Shown: positions 30,034 through 38,232 of the stretch, in pieces
Position numbering within the stretch: the stretch's first letter is position 1
How the letters are laid out: each line of letters begins with the position of its first letter
Source: Lawsonibacter faecis
Lineage (GTDB): Bacteria > Bacillota > Clostridia > Oscillospirales > Oscillospiraceae
Length of the DNA stretch: 64,000 nt
Assembly: GCF_014287675.1 (NCBI RefSeq)
Contig: NZ_JACOPQ010000013.1
Location: forward strand, 1-64,000
Direction of reading: 5' to 3'
Translations under genes and position numbers: made by a program
Notes under the pieces: generated by a model
Told to the model about the DNA's origin: nothing
The model's input: only the letters and a program-made list of their open reading frames with translations
Database searches by the model: none

Positions 30034-31349
30034 ACCTGCGCCACCTCCCTGGCAATGGCCGCCACACGGTCCATGTCGGCCCTGGTGTTCTTCTCCGTGG
30101 CGCACCACAAAACGCCGCCCTCCACGCTCAGGCCGCCCAGAATGTCGGCCGCCTCCAGCCGGGCGAGCAGCTCCTCCGGCGGCACGGGGCAGGCCATCAC
30201 AAACTCGTGGAAGAAGGGCGCTTCGGGATAGGCAAGTGTAAATCCGGGCACCTTGCCAAGCTCTGCGGCCAGATAGTGGGCCTTGGCATAGCACTGCGAA
30301 GCCGCCTCGCGCAGTCCCCCGGGCCCCATGGCGGAGAGGTAGACGGCGGCGGTCATGGCGCAGAGCGCCTGGTTGGAGCAGACGTTAGAGGAGGCCTTCT
30401 CCCGGCGGATGTGCTGCTCACGGGCCTGGAGGGTCAGGACGAAGGCGCGGTTCCCCGCATCGTCGGTCGTCTCGCCCACGATGCGGCCGGGCAGCTTGCG
30501 GAAGAGGTCGTGGGTGGCGGCCATAAAGCCCAGGTAGGGCCCGCCGAAGCCCAGGGGCATTCCCAGGGGCTGCCCCTCCCCCACCGCGATATCCGCGCCG
30601 CACTCCCGGGGCGTCTTCAGCACCGCGGCGGCAATGGGGTTCACCCCCATGACGTACCTGGCCCCGGCGGCGTGGACCAGCCCGCCGGCTGCGGCGGCGT
30701 CCTCAATCACGCCGAAGTAGTTGGGCTGCTGGAGGTAGAAGCAGGCGTCGGTATCCTTCAGCGCCGCCTTGAGGGCATCCAGATCGGTGGCGCCGTCCCT
30801 GACGGGGATCACCTCCGCCGGCACGTCCGCGCCCTCGCAGTAGGTGCGGATGGTCTGGATGACCATGGGATGGGCCGCGCCCGAAATGAGCACCCGCCGC
30901 CGCTTGCGGTCCCGGCACATGGCGGCGGCCTCGGCGGCGGCGGACGCGCCGTCGTAGAGGGACGCGTTGGACACATCCATACCGGTGAGCTCGCAGATCA
31001 TGGTCTGGTACTCGAAGATGGACTGGAGCACGCCCTGACTGATCTCCGCCTGGTAGGGCGTGTAGGCCGTGACGAACTCCTCCTTGGCGGTCACCCGCTT
31101 AACGATGGAGGGGATATAGTGGTCATAGGCCCCGGCGCCCCGGAAAACGGCGCCGAACACATGGTTTTTCGCGGCCATGGCGCGCAGCTCCCCGGCCGCC
31201 TCCAGCTCACTCACGCCGGGCGCGGCGTTTTCCCCGGTGAGGAGCATGTCGCGGGGGACGTCGCGGTACAGATCGTCCAGCGTGCTCACGCCCACCGCGG
31301 CGAGCATCTCGGCGCGCTGGGCGGGGGTGGATGGGACGTAGCTACCCAT
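30030..31349 (-). CDS. gcvPA: Glycine dehydrogenase (decarboxylating) subunit 1
   Basis: 439 residues starting MGSYVPSTPAQRAEMLAAVG. Contains FRGAGAYDHYIPS and YTPYQAEISQGVLQSIFEYQ, hallmarks of the N-terminal half of glycine decarboxylase. It forms the heterotetrameric P protein with GcvPB. Confidence 0.93.
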   Translation of the reverse strand: MGSYVPSTPAQRAEMLAAVGVSTLDDLYRDVPRDMLLTGENAAPGVSELEAAGELRAMAAKNHVFGAVFRGAGAYDHYIPSIVKRVTAKEEFVTAYTPYQAEISQGVLQSIFEYQTMICELTGMDVSNASLYDGASAAAEAAAMCRDRKRRRVLISGAAHPMVIQTIRTYCEGADVPAEVIPVRDGATDLDALKAALKDTDACFYLQQPNYFGVIEDAAAAGGLVHAAGARYVMGVNPIAAAVLKTPRECGADIAVGEGQPLGMPLGFGGPYLGFMAATHDLFRKLPGRIVGETTDDAGNRAFVLTLQAREQHIRREKASSNVCSNQALCAMTAAVYLSAMGPGGLREAASQCYAKAHYLAAELGKVPGFTLAYPEAPFFHEFVMACPVPPEELLARLEAADILGGLSVEGGVLWCATEKNTRADMDRVAAIAREVAQV

Positions 31350-31426
31350 TGCAATCTCTTCCCTTCTCAGTCAGATATTGGTCGCTTGGGGGATAGGCCC
31401 CGGCAAGGGACCGGCGTCCTGCCGCA

Positions 31427-31810
31427 TCAATGCCCCTGGGCGCAGAAGACCTCATAGGCGGCGGCGTCCATCAGCTCGCCGAACTCGGACACGTCCTCCA
31501 CCGCCACCAGCCAGGCCTCGTAGGGGGACTCGTTGATAAGCTGGGGCGCGTCCAGCAGCTCCTCGTTCACGGCGGAGACGGTGCCGGACAGAGGGCTGTA
31601 GACGTCGGAGACCGCCTTGACGCTCTCCACATCGCAGAAGCTGTCGCCAATCTCCATGGAGTCGCCCGCCTCGGGCAGATTCACGAAGACCAGGTCGCCC
31701 AGTTCACTCTGGGCAAAGTCGGTCAGGCCCACCCTCACGGTGCCGTCGGGCAGCTTCTGGACCCACTCATGGGACTCGGAATAGCTCAGCTCTTTCGGGA
31801 AATTCATCAT
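31427..31810 (-). CDS. gcvH: Glycine cleavage H protein
   Basis: About 127 residues. The lipoylation lysine is in DVESVKAVSDVYSP and the C-terminus EDVSEFGELMDAAAYEVF is typical. It shuttles the aminomethyl group between P, T and L proteins. Two consecutive ATGs follow GGAGG; either may be used (31810 or 31807). Confidence 0.92.
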   Translation of the reverse strand: MMNFPKELSYSESHEWVQKLPDGTVRVGLTDFAQSELGDLVFVNLPEAGDSMEIGDSFCDVESVKAVSDVYSPLSGTVSAVNEELLDAPQLINESPYEAWLVAVEDVSEFGELMDAAAYEVFCAQGH

Positions 31811-31911
31811 AATACCTCCATAATTTGTGATTTGTCTCAGGCCTTGTTTGATAAATGGCAATAAGCCCAACGCCGCGGGACCGCCCGACGCCCTCGCCGG
31901 ACGGGGCGCTT

Positions 31912-32991
31912 TTATTTGGGCGCCTTATAAAACGGCAGGGGGACCAGCTCGGCGGCCACCCGGCGTGAACGGACCTCCACCTCCACGGCGGTGCCGGGGG
32001 CGGACACGTCCCGCTCCACATAGGCCATGGCGCAGCCCACGCCCAGGGTGGGGCAGTGGGTGCCGGAGGTGGTCTCCCCCACGAGGCGATCGCCGATGAA
32101 GACGCTCTCATGCTCCCGGACGATGCCGCGGCCCGTGACCTTCAGGCCCACGCGGACCCTGGCGGGCTCCCCCGCCTCCAGCAGGGCGGTCTTGCCGATG
32201 AAATCCTCCTTATCCAGCTTCACCGCGAAGCCCAGCCCGGCGGTGATGGGGTCGATCTCCGCCGAGAGCTCGTGCCCATAGAGCGGCATGGCCGCCTCCA
32301 GCCGGAGGGTGTCCCGGCAGCCCAGGCCGCAGGGCTGGGCCCCGGCGGAGAGCAGGGTGTCCCACACCCGCTCCGCGTCGTCGGGCAGCATATACAGCTC
32401 ATAGCCGAACTCGCCGGTATACCCCGTGCGGGAGATCAGGCTGTGGGTGTTCTCAAAGCCCACATACTCGGAGAAGGTATAGTACTTATCCGGCAGCAGC
32501 TCGGGGTGGACCAGGCGCTCCATGATGGCCCGCGCGCCCGGCCCCTGGAGGGCAATCTGGGCCACCTTGTCGGAGATGTCGCTCAGGCGCACGTCCCCCG
32601 TCAGGTGCTCCTGTATCCAGGCCACGTCCTTATCCTTGTTGGCGGCGTTGAGGACCAGCATGAATTTGTCCGTGTCCCGGCGGTAGACGATCAGATCGTC
32701 CACCGTGCCGCCGTTGTCGTAGAGCATCAGAGCGTACCGGCAGGAGCCCAGCTTCAAATCGGCAAAGCGGTTGGTGAGCAGATGCTCCAGGTTCCTGACC
32801 GCGTCGGGCCCCTCCAGCAGGACCTCGCCCATGTGGGACACGTCGAATATGCCGGCGCGCTCCCGGACGGCCCTGTGCTCGGCGATGACCCCGGCGGGGT
32901 ACTGCACCGGCAGCAGATAACCGGCAAAGGGGACCATCTTCCCCCCAAGGGCAACATGCTTTTCGTAGAGGGGTGTTTTCTTCTCCATCAA
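31912..32991 (-). CDS. gcvT: Aminomethyltransferase (glycine cleavage T protein)
   Basis: 359 residues starting MMEKKTPLYEKHVALGGKMV. Folate/aminomethyl-binding features include GIFDVSHMGEVLLEG, SRTGYTGEFGYELY and LEAAMPLYGHEL. It transfers the methylene group to tetrahydrofolate, releasing ammonia. First gene of the operon, directly behind the glycine riboswitch and its terminator. Confidence 0.93.
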   Translation of the reverse strand: MMEKKTPLYEKHVALGGKMVPFAGYLLPVQYPAGVIAEHRAVRERAGIFDVSHMGEVLLEGPDAVRNLEHLLTNRFADLKLGSCRYALMLYDNGGTVDDLIVYRRDTDKFMLVLNAANKDKDVAWIQEHLTGDVRLSDISDKVAQIALQGPGARAIMERLVHPELLPDKYYTFSEYVGFENTHSLISRTGYTGEFGYELYMLPDDAERVWDTLLSAGAQPCGLGCRDTLRLEAAMPLYGHELSAEIDPITAGLGFAVKLDKEDFIGKTALLEAGEPARVRVGLKVTGRGIVREHESVFIGDRLVGETTSGTHCPTLGVGCAMAYVERDVSAPGTAVEVEVRSRRVAAELVPLPFYKAPK

Positions 32992-33080
32992 AATCTTTCC
33001 TCCCTTTCATCCCGGCGGGCGGCCTGACCGCTCCCGGCTGCGCGTCTATGATTGCCGTGGGGCATTGTGAAAAAAGAGAC

Positions 33081-33117
33081 AATAAAACGGGGCGTGCAGA
33101 CGAACTCTGCACGCCCC
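33081..33117 (-). terminator. Expression-platform terminator of the glycine riboswitch
   Basis: On the minus strand GGGGCGTGCAGA-GTTCG-TCTGCACGCCCC is followed by GTTTTATT. It lies between aptamer and gcvT, so glycine binding would be expected to prevent termination. Confidence 0.8.
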
Positions 33118-33164
33118 GTCATAGACCTGAAAGATTCTCCCGCAAGCGCGGGATTGCTTCTTCG

Positions 33165-33345
33165 GTGCCGCGCGGACCGCGCGGCTCTTCGGAGTTTTGT
33201 CCAATACCGGTCCTTTTGCCTGAGAGATTTCGCGCTCCCCTTCGGCTCCACGATTTTTCGCGCTACGGCGGCTGTGCGGCGAACCCTGACTCCTCTGCAC
33301 GCCTTCGCGCTTTTTCGCAGCATCTCCCGGTACCATCATCCAAGT
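33165..33345 (-). ncRNA. Glycine riboswitch
   Basis: Minus-strand core signatures: GCCGAAGGGG (plus 33237-33246) and CTCTCAGGCAAAAGGA (plus 33211-33226), the conserved glycine aptamer text. A second, more degenerate set (GAAGGCG ... GAGTCAGGG, about 33287-33305) upstream suggests a tandem arrangement. Position before gcvT confirms the ligand. Confidence 0.85.
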
Positions 33346-33363
33346 ATTCACTTTTCTAAGTCC

Positions 33364-33392
33364 AGTATATGGGCTTCCCCACCAGAAGTCAA
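33364..33392 (-). promoter_or_regulatory. Promoter of the glycine riboswitch-gcv operon
   Basis: On the minus strand TTGACT (plus 33387-33392) and TATACT (plus 33364-33369) with a 17-bp spacer. Confidence 0.78.
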
Positions 33393-33407
33393 CCTTTTTT
33401 CAGATAG

Positions 33408-33424
33408 TTTGAAATTGTTTCAAA
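33408..33424. promoter_or_regulatory. Palindrome between divergent promoters
   Basis: TTTGAAA-TTG-TTTCAAA lies between the gcv and blaI-like promoters. Possible operator; regulator unknown. Confidence 0.4.
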
Positions 33425-33430
33425 TTACCC

Positions 33431-33484
33431 TTGACACTGACGTTCTATCGCAGTAGAATGACCGTAGATTCTATTGCAATAGAA
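33431..33484 (+). promoter_or_regulatory. blaI-like promoter with two palindromic operators
   Basis: TTGACA (33431-33436) and TAGAAT (33454-33459) are 17 bp apart. TTCTATCGCAGTAGAA (33443-33458) covers the spacer and -10; the perfect palindrome TTCTATTGCAATAGAA (33469-33484) lies just downstream. Centre spacing is 26 bp. Autoregulation by the BlaI-like protein is the obvious reading. Confidence 0.78.
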
Positions 33485-33544
33485 CGAGCCGTCCCGGGCA
33501 GGGGGCCCCCTGCCCGCGGCCGGCGAAAAAGGAGCGTTGCCAAT

Positions 33545-33904
33545 ATGGAAATCAAGCTGTTTGACTCCGAGCGCAAGGTGATGGAGCAGCTCTGGGACAA
33601 GGGCGACCGCACGGCCAAGGAGCTGGCCGACAACCTGGGCGCCCTGGTGGGCTGGAGTAAGACCACCACCTATACCGTCATCAAGAAATGCATCGACAAG
33701 GGGGCAATCTCCCGCAGCGACCCCGGCTTCCTCTGCAGGGCGCTGGTGAGCCGGGAAGAGGTCCGGGAGCAGGAGACCAACGAGCTCATCGACAAGATGT
33801 ACGGCGGCTCCGCCGACCGGCTGGTGGCCTCCCTGCTGGGGAGCAAGAAGCTCTCGGTTGACGAGATCTCCCACTTAAAAAAGCTGATTGAGGAATTGGA
33901 GTGA
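33545..33904 (+). CDS. BlaI/MecI-family transcriptional repressor
   Basis: 119 residues starting MEIKLFDSERKVMEQLWDKG. An N-terminal winged helix (TAKELADNLGALVGWSKTTTYTVI) and a C-terminal dimerisation helix region are visible. BlaI-type repressors are inactivated by proteolysis after their BlaR1 partner senses a ligand. It is followed seven bases later by the M56 peptidase gene. Two matching palindromes in its promoter support autorepression. Confidence 0.85.
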   Translation: MEIKLFDSERKVMEQLWDKGDRTAKELADNLGALVGWSKTTTYTVIKKCIDKGAISRSDPGFLCRALVSREEVREQETNELIDKMYGGSADRLVASLLGSKKLSVDEISHLKKLIEELE

Positions 33905-33911
33905 GATTGAT

Positions 33912-35630
33912 ATGCTGTCTCTCCTGGAAATGAGCGTGACCGGCGGCATCCTCATCGCCGTCATCGTCATAGCACGGGCGCTGGGAATCAACAAGCTGCC
34001 CAAAAAGGCGTTTCTCGTCCTCTGGGCGGTGGCGCTGTGCCGGCTCATCCTCCCCTTCTCGCTCCCCTCCCCCGCCAGCGTCTACTCCGTGGCGGAGCAG
34101 GCCGGGGTCACGGTGCGCCGGCCCGGCGTGCTTCTCTCCCAGGCCGCGCCCGCCGGAGGACAGGGCGGCGCGGAGGTCCCCGCCGCCCTGATCGTCTGGG
34201 GCGCGGTGGCCCTGCTGTTCGCCGCGCTGTTTCTCATCGTCCATCTGCGCGCCCGCAGGAATTACCGCGTCTCCCTCCCCGTGGAAGACCCCTTTGTGGC
34301 CGGCTGGCTGGAACAGCACCGCCTCCGCCGCCCGGTGCAGGTGCGCTACTCCGACCAGACCACCGCCCCCTTCACCTACGGGGTGCTCTGGCCCGTTATT
34401 CTGCTGCCCAAGAGCATGGACCGGAGCGACGAGACCCGGCTGGGCTTCATCCTCTCCCATGAGATGGCCCACATCCGCCGGTTCGACGCCTTTTGGAAAT
34501 GGGTGCTGGCCGCCGTGCTGTGCCTGCACTGGTTCAACCCCCTGGTGTGGGTGATGTATGTGCTGGCCAACCGGGACCTGGAGCTCTCCTGCGACGAGAG
34601 CGTGCTGCGGGAGAGCGGCCGGGACGCCCGCGCCCCTTACGCCCTCACCCTGGTGGGGCTGGAGGAGAAGCGCACCCACTTTATGCCCCTGGCCAGCAGC
34701 TTCTCCAAAAACGCCCTGGAAGAAAGGATCACTGCGATTATGAAAATTAAAAAAACCACCATTGCGGGCATTGCCGCCGCCCTGGCGCTGGTGGTGGCGG
34801 TGACCACCGTGTTTGCCACCAACGCCGCGCCCAAAAGCACCGGCGGCATCCCCGCCCCCAGTCCCAGCGCCAGCGTCTCCCCCTCGCCCAGCCCCTCTGC
34901 AGCGCCCGGCGGCCCGCTCGCCAAGGTGCCGGGCGGCGTGGCCGAGATCAAGGACAGGCCGGGCCCCGTCGTGACCAACGGCACCGGAGAGGGCGGGGAT
35001 GACAACTACCCCACCGCCTATACCAAGGCCCAGTACGACCTGGTGATCTCCACCCTCAAGTTCGAGGGCTATGAGAAGATGTCCATTGCCGAGTTCAACC
35101 GCAAGATCAACGCCGCGTTCAACAGCGACGGGTATTGGGACGAGGGCGGCGTCGGCCGCGCCTACGAGACGGTCATGATGTTCCTGGAGAGCACGGACCC
35201 CAACGCCCCCTTCCTGCTCAACACCGTCCAGGCCTCCCAGGACGAGTACAACGCCAGGACCGAGGAGGTCTACAGCGACAAACGGGTGGACCCGGATTTC
35301 CGGGGCACCGCAGAGGTCTACCGCGAGGACGACATCTACGGCGACACCGTCCGCAGGCAAATCGCCACCGCCAACTATACCTTCACCTACCGCATCCTGG
35401 ACCAGGATAAGCTGACCGTGGAGGCCCGGGACCAGTTCCTCCAGAACGTGATGCAGGGCGCACAGGATTATCTCAACGGCAAAACCCCCGGCGAGCTGCT
35501 GGACGACAAGGACGGCGAGGCCCACTTCAAGACCGCCCTGGAGGCCGCCGGAAAGGCCGCGGCCACCAGCTATATCGAGTTCACCGGCTGCGAGGTGGAC
35601 TACTACGACGCCTTTGATTCCTATTGGTAA
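33912..35630 (+). CDS. BlaR1-like M56 membrane metallopeptidase with unusual sensor domain
   Basis: 572 residues. Membrane spans occur near residues 5-25, 35-52 and 95-117. A cytoplasmic zinc protease follows with HEMAH (in FILSHEMAHIRR) and ELSCDES, then a further span (TTIAGIAAALALVVAVTTVF). Beyond a Pro/Ser linker, the extracellular part is not a penicillin-binding domain. It is a ~200-residue unit containing YTKAQYDLVISTLKFEGYEK, YGDTVRRQIATANYTFTY and a terminal Tyr/Trp-rich tail. The next gene encodes the same unit alone. Signal likely something other than beta-lactam. Confidence 0.82.
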   Translation: MLSLLEMSVTGGILIAVIVIARALGINKLPKKAFLVLWAVALCRLILPFSLPSPASVYSVAEQAGVTVRRPGVLLSQAAPAGGQGGAEVPAALIVWGAVALLFAALFLIVHLRARRNYRVSLPVEDPFVAGWLEQHRLRRPVQVRYSDQTTAPFTYGVLWPVILLPKSMDRSDETRLGFILSHEMAHIRRFDAFWKWVLAAVLCLHWFNPLVWVMYVLANRDLELSCDESVLRESGRDARAPYALTLVGLEEKRTHFMPLASSFSKNALEERITAIMKIKKTTIAGIAAALALVVAVTTVFATNAAPKSTGGIPAPSPSASVSPSPSPSAAPGGPLAKVPGGVAEIKDRPGPVVTNGTGEGGDDNYPTAYTKAQYDLVISTLKFEGYEKMSIAEFNRKINAAFNSDGYWDEGGVGRAYETVMMFLESTDPNAPFLLNTVQASQDEYNARTEEVYSDKRVDPDFRGTAEVYREDDIYGDTVRRQIATANYTFTYRILDQDKLTVEARDQFLQNVMQGAQDYLNGKTPGELLDDKDGEAHFKTALEAAGKAAATSYIEFTGCEVDYYDAFDSYW

Positions 35631-35642
35631 AAAGGAGAAATC

Positions 35643-36497
35643 ATGAAACGTAAAAACTGGATACTGGCGGGGGTCCTGCTGGTCGTGCTGGTCTCCCTGG
35701 CCACCGTCGCGGCCTACGCCGCCGCGGGCACGCCCGCCCCGGCGCCAGCCGTCTCAACGGCGCCGGGGACCACCGAAACCGCCGCCCCAAAGGCCCCCTC
35801 CCCCTCCCCTGCGCAGACGCGCCTCACCGCCCCCGCGGGGGCGTCCGCCAGGGTCATCGAGAGCAGCCGCGACTGGGACGACGCCGATTACAAGACCAGA
35901 ATGCAGTATACCCAGGCGGACTACGAACTGCTGGCCTCCCTCCGGCCGGAGGGCTATCTGGACATGAGCGTGGAGGCGTTCAACCGCGCCGTCTTCGACT
36001 GGACCAACGAGGAGGGCTACCACGCCCTGGACGAACCCCTGATGCGGCTCTCCTGCACACTGAAGGAGGACGATCCCCTCTATTCGTTCCTGAATACCAC
36101 CCTCTCCTACTCCAGGCACGAGTGCAGCCTCAAGCACTACAATGCCTGCGCACAGAAGGAGTACCCTTCAAACGACGGCACGGCCAAGTATGAGAAGTAC
36201 GGGGATATCTACGGCGACAAGGTGCTGGTAGCCGGCGGCTACGCCGAGTATTCCTACCACTACCGCATCAAGGACGAGAGCGGGCTCACCGTCCGGGAGC
36301 GGGACGCATTCTTCCAGTCCATCGACGACGGTGTGCAGTCCTTCCTGGACCGGCAGACCGAGGAGGCCCTCAAGAACGAGAAGGCCATGGACACCGCCCT
36401 GGCCGACGAGATGGACGCCCTGGTGAAGTCCCTGGCCACTGACCGCATCGAGGTCGTCAGCGGCAGCACCTACTACTACTGGGAGCGTATGTGGTAA
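35643..36497 (+). CDS. Secreted stand-alone copy of the BlaR1-like sensor domain
   Basis: 284 residues. An N-terminal signal/anchor (WILAGVLLVVLVSLATVAAYA) and a Pro/Ala/Thr linker precede a domain with YTQADYELLASLRPEGYLDM, YGDKVLVAGGYAEYSYHYRI and an aromatic C-terminal tail. These align with the C-terminal domain of the preceding protein. It follows the peptidase gene by 12 bases with AAAGGAG. It may compete for, or modulate, the sensed ligand, or be the regulated effector. No known family recognised. Confidence 0.7.
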   Translation: MKRKNWILAGVLLVVLVSLATVAAYAAAGTPAPAPAVSTAPGTTETAAPKAPSPSPAQTRLTAPAGASARVIESSRDWDDADYKTRMQYTQADYELLASLRPEGYLDMSVEAFNRAVFDWTNEEGYHALDEPLMRLSCTLKEDDPLYSFLNTTLSYSRHECSLKHYNACAQKEYPSNDGTAKYEKYGDIYGDKVLVAGGYAEYSYHYRIKDESGLTVRERDAFFQSIDDGVQSFLDRQTEEALKNEKAMDTALADEMDALVKSLATDRIEVVSGSTYYYWERMW

Positions 36498-36546
36498 TCA
36501 ACACCGGCTGCTTTTGTGCCGCCCCCAGCTTTGGCTCATCAGACAA

Positions 36547-36590
36547 GGAGAGCCGGAAAACCTTGACTTAACAAGGTTTTCCGGCTCTCC
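36547..36590 (+). terminator. Terminator after the BlaI/BlaR1-like operon
   Basis: GGAGAGCCGGAAAACCTTG and its complement around ACTTAA, followed by AATCTGTTTT. Confidence 0.75.
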
Positions 36591-36701
36591 AATCTGTTTT
36601 CTGCCGGGGTGGCGGACATACCCGCGCCATGGACATAGTATTTCAGCGCACGGCCACAGAGTGGCCGTATGCGCGTAAAAAATAGCGTTTCATACTATTT
36701 T

Positions 36702-37247
36702 TTATGACACCGTGTACTCGCCGCGGACCATAACCTTCACCGCGTCCTGGGCGGTGAAGCCGCGCCCGGCGATGGTGGCCATGTAGAGATGATTTTTTAC
36801 CAGGGCCTGTCCGTTTTCCAGGGTGCCGCCGCCGGTCATGTCGATAAAGCCGGGCGGGGTGTCGGTAAAGCAGACCGCGCTGCCCACCCGCAGCATGATC
36901 TCGCAGCCGATCCCGGCGGTGAGCTTCTGCCCGGCGGCCACGTCCACCACGGAAAAGGCCGCGGACTGGGCATCCCCGCCGGCGGCGGCGTTGAGCTTGT
37001 CCTCCATCTGCCCGGTGTAGGACTTGATGAGGTCGTTGAACTGGTTGGTCAGGGTCTGGCTCTGCTCGGTAACCTTGGCGTTCACCTGCTCCAGAATGGA
37101 CGGGGTGGCCTTCTGATTGAGGTAGCTCAGCGACACCAGGGGGTCGTTCTGGGTTCCCTGCTGGCCCGCCGCCAGGGCCACGCCCAGCAGCGCGGCGGTC
37201 ACCAGCGTGCCCGCCGCCAGGCGGGGCAGCCATTTGCCTTGTTTCAT
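36702..37247 (-). CDS. Exported protein of unknown function
   Basis: 181 residues with a signal peptide (LAAGTLVTAALLGVALAAG). Next comes a coiled-coil segment (ILEQVNAKVTEQSQTLTNQF) and a C-terminal beta domain rich in Gly (GCEIMLRVGSAVCF, GFIDMTGGGTLENG). The layout is shared by a group of clostridial proteins of unknown role. The ATG is preceded by AGGAGG. Upstream is the mazF-like gene on the same strand. Confidence 0.65.
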   Translation of the reverse strand: MKQGKWLPRLAAGTLVTAALLGVALAAGQQGTQNDPLVSLSYLNQKATPSILEQVNAKVTEQSQTLTNQFNDLIKSYTGQMEDKLNAAAGGDAQSAAFSVVDVAAGQKLTAGIGCEIMLRVGSAVCFTDTPPGFIDMTGGGTLENGQALVKNHLYMATIAGRGFTAQDAVKVMVRGEYTVS

Positions 37248-37363
37248 GGGGTTCCTCCTATGTATGTATCGATAGGTCGCTTCGGACTCGGAACACGCGG
37301 AAGCGGGACGGCTGCATATTACTATGTAGCCGCTCCCGGCTCCGCGCTGCCATTCTTGTTGCG

Positions 37364-37729
37364 CTAGACCAGCTGCTGCGTGTGGAGGCCGAAGCTCACC
37401 GCAATGGCGCTGTCTACCTTCTGCATCTGCTGGTCGTCCAGTCTTCCCATATGCTCTCTCAGCCGCTTTTTGTCCAGGGTGCGGATCTGTTCCAGCAGCA
37501 CCACGGAATCCTTGGGCAGTCCGTAGTTCTTGGCAGAGAGCTCAATGTGGGTGGGAAGCCGGGCCTTGCCCGTCTGGGAGGTGATGGCCGCGGCGATCAC
37601 AGTGGGGCTGTGCCGGTTGCCGGTGTCGTTTTGTACGATGAGGACCGGCCGGACCCCTCCCTGCTCGCTGCCCACCACGGGGCTCAGGTCGGCATAGAAA
37701 ATGTCTCCACGTTTCACGCTGTTATCCAC
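37364..37729 (-). CDS. ndoA: MazF/PemK-family endoribonuclease toxin (EndoA)
   Basis: 121 residues starting MDNSVKRGDIFYADLSPVVG. Family motifs are GGVRPVLIVQNDTGN, AAITSQTGKARLPTHIEL and a C-terminal DKKRLREHMGRL. EndoA cleaves mRNA in single-stranded regions. In Bacillus it follows alr and the antitoxin gene; here alr is upstream, but the ~500 bp between holds a tandem repeat and no recognisable antitoxin ORF. Control may rest on a remote antitoxin or on the leader. Confidence 0.88.
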   Translation of the reverse strand: MDNSVKRGDIFYADLSPVVGSEQGGVRPVLIVQNDTGNRHSPTVIAAAITSQTGKARLPTHIELSAKNYGLPKDSVVLLEQIRTLDKKRLREHMGRLDDQQMQKVDSAIAVSFGLHTQQLV

Positions 37730-37910
37730 AAAAGCTCACACTCCGCGGTCAGATAGTCACCGGCGTCACGGCCCTTGGCGGGCCGTATCGCGGTCACTAT
37801 GATTCTCCCACGGGGCGGCGGGATTTATACACAGCTCTGCAAAAAACCGGCAGACCTGCGGAGGCCCGCCGCCCGCCCGGACGGTTCTCCCCCGAACCAG
37901 TTTATGCAGG

Positions 37911-38200
37911 AAGCGCGCAGGCCGTGAGCAGGGGAGATAAGTTTGGAGCGGATGGGCGAAGCCTCGGACCGCCTCACGCCGGGCGGAGCGGGGCTTTGCC
38001 CGCAGCCGGAAAACTTATCGACCCGGCCGCGAGCGTGCCGGAGCGTGACAGGGAGAAGCGCGCAGGCCGTGAGCAGGGGAGATATGTCTGGAGCGGATGG
38101 GCGAAGCTCCGGGCCGCTCCACGCCGGGCGGAACGGGGCTTTGCCCGCAGCCGGGAAACTTATCGACCCGGCCGCGAGCGTGCCGGAGCGTGATAGGGAG
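37911..38200. repeat. Tandem pair of 145-bp repeats between ndoA and alr
   Basis: Two head-to-tail copies (37911-38055, 38056-38200) plus the first ~10 bases of a third (AAGCGCGCAG at 38201). The copies differ at only a few positions. The unit is G+C-rich and not a multiple of three, and no supported ORF spans it. The remaining 37730-37910 shows nothing recognisable. Confidence 0.85.
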
Positions 38201-38232
38201 AAGCGCGCAGACCCGGGCTCCGGCGATTCGGC

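Noticed and set aside
33408..33424. Eighth copy of the phage 18-bp palindrome in the chromosome
   Set aside because: TTTGAAATTGTTTCAAA has similar arms but a different spacing and core, so it was not counted.
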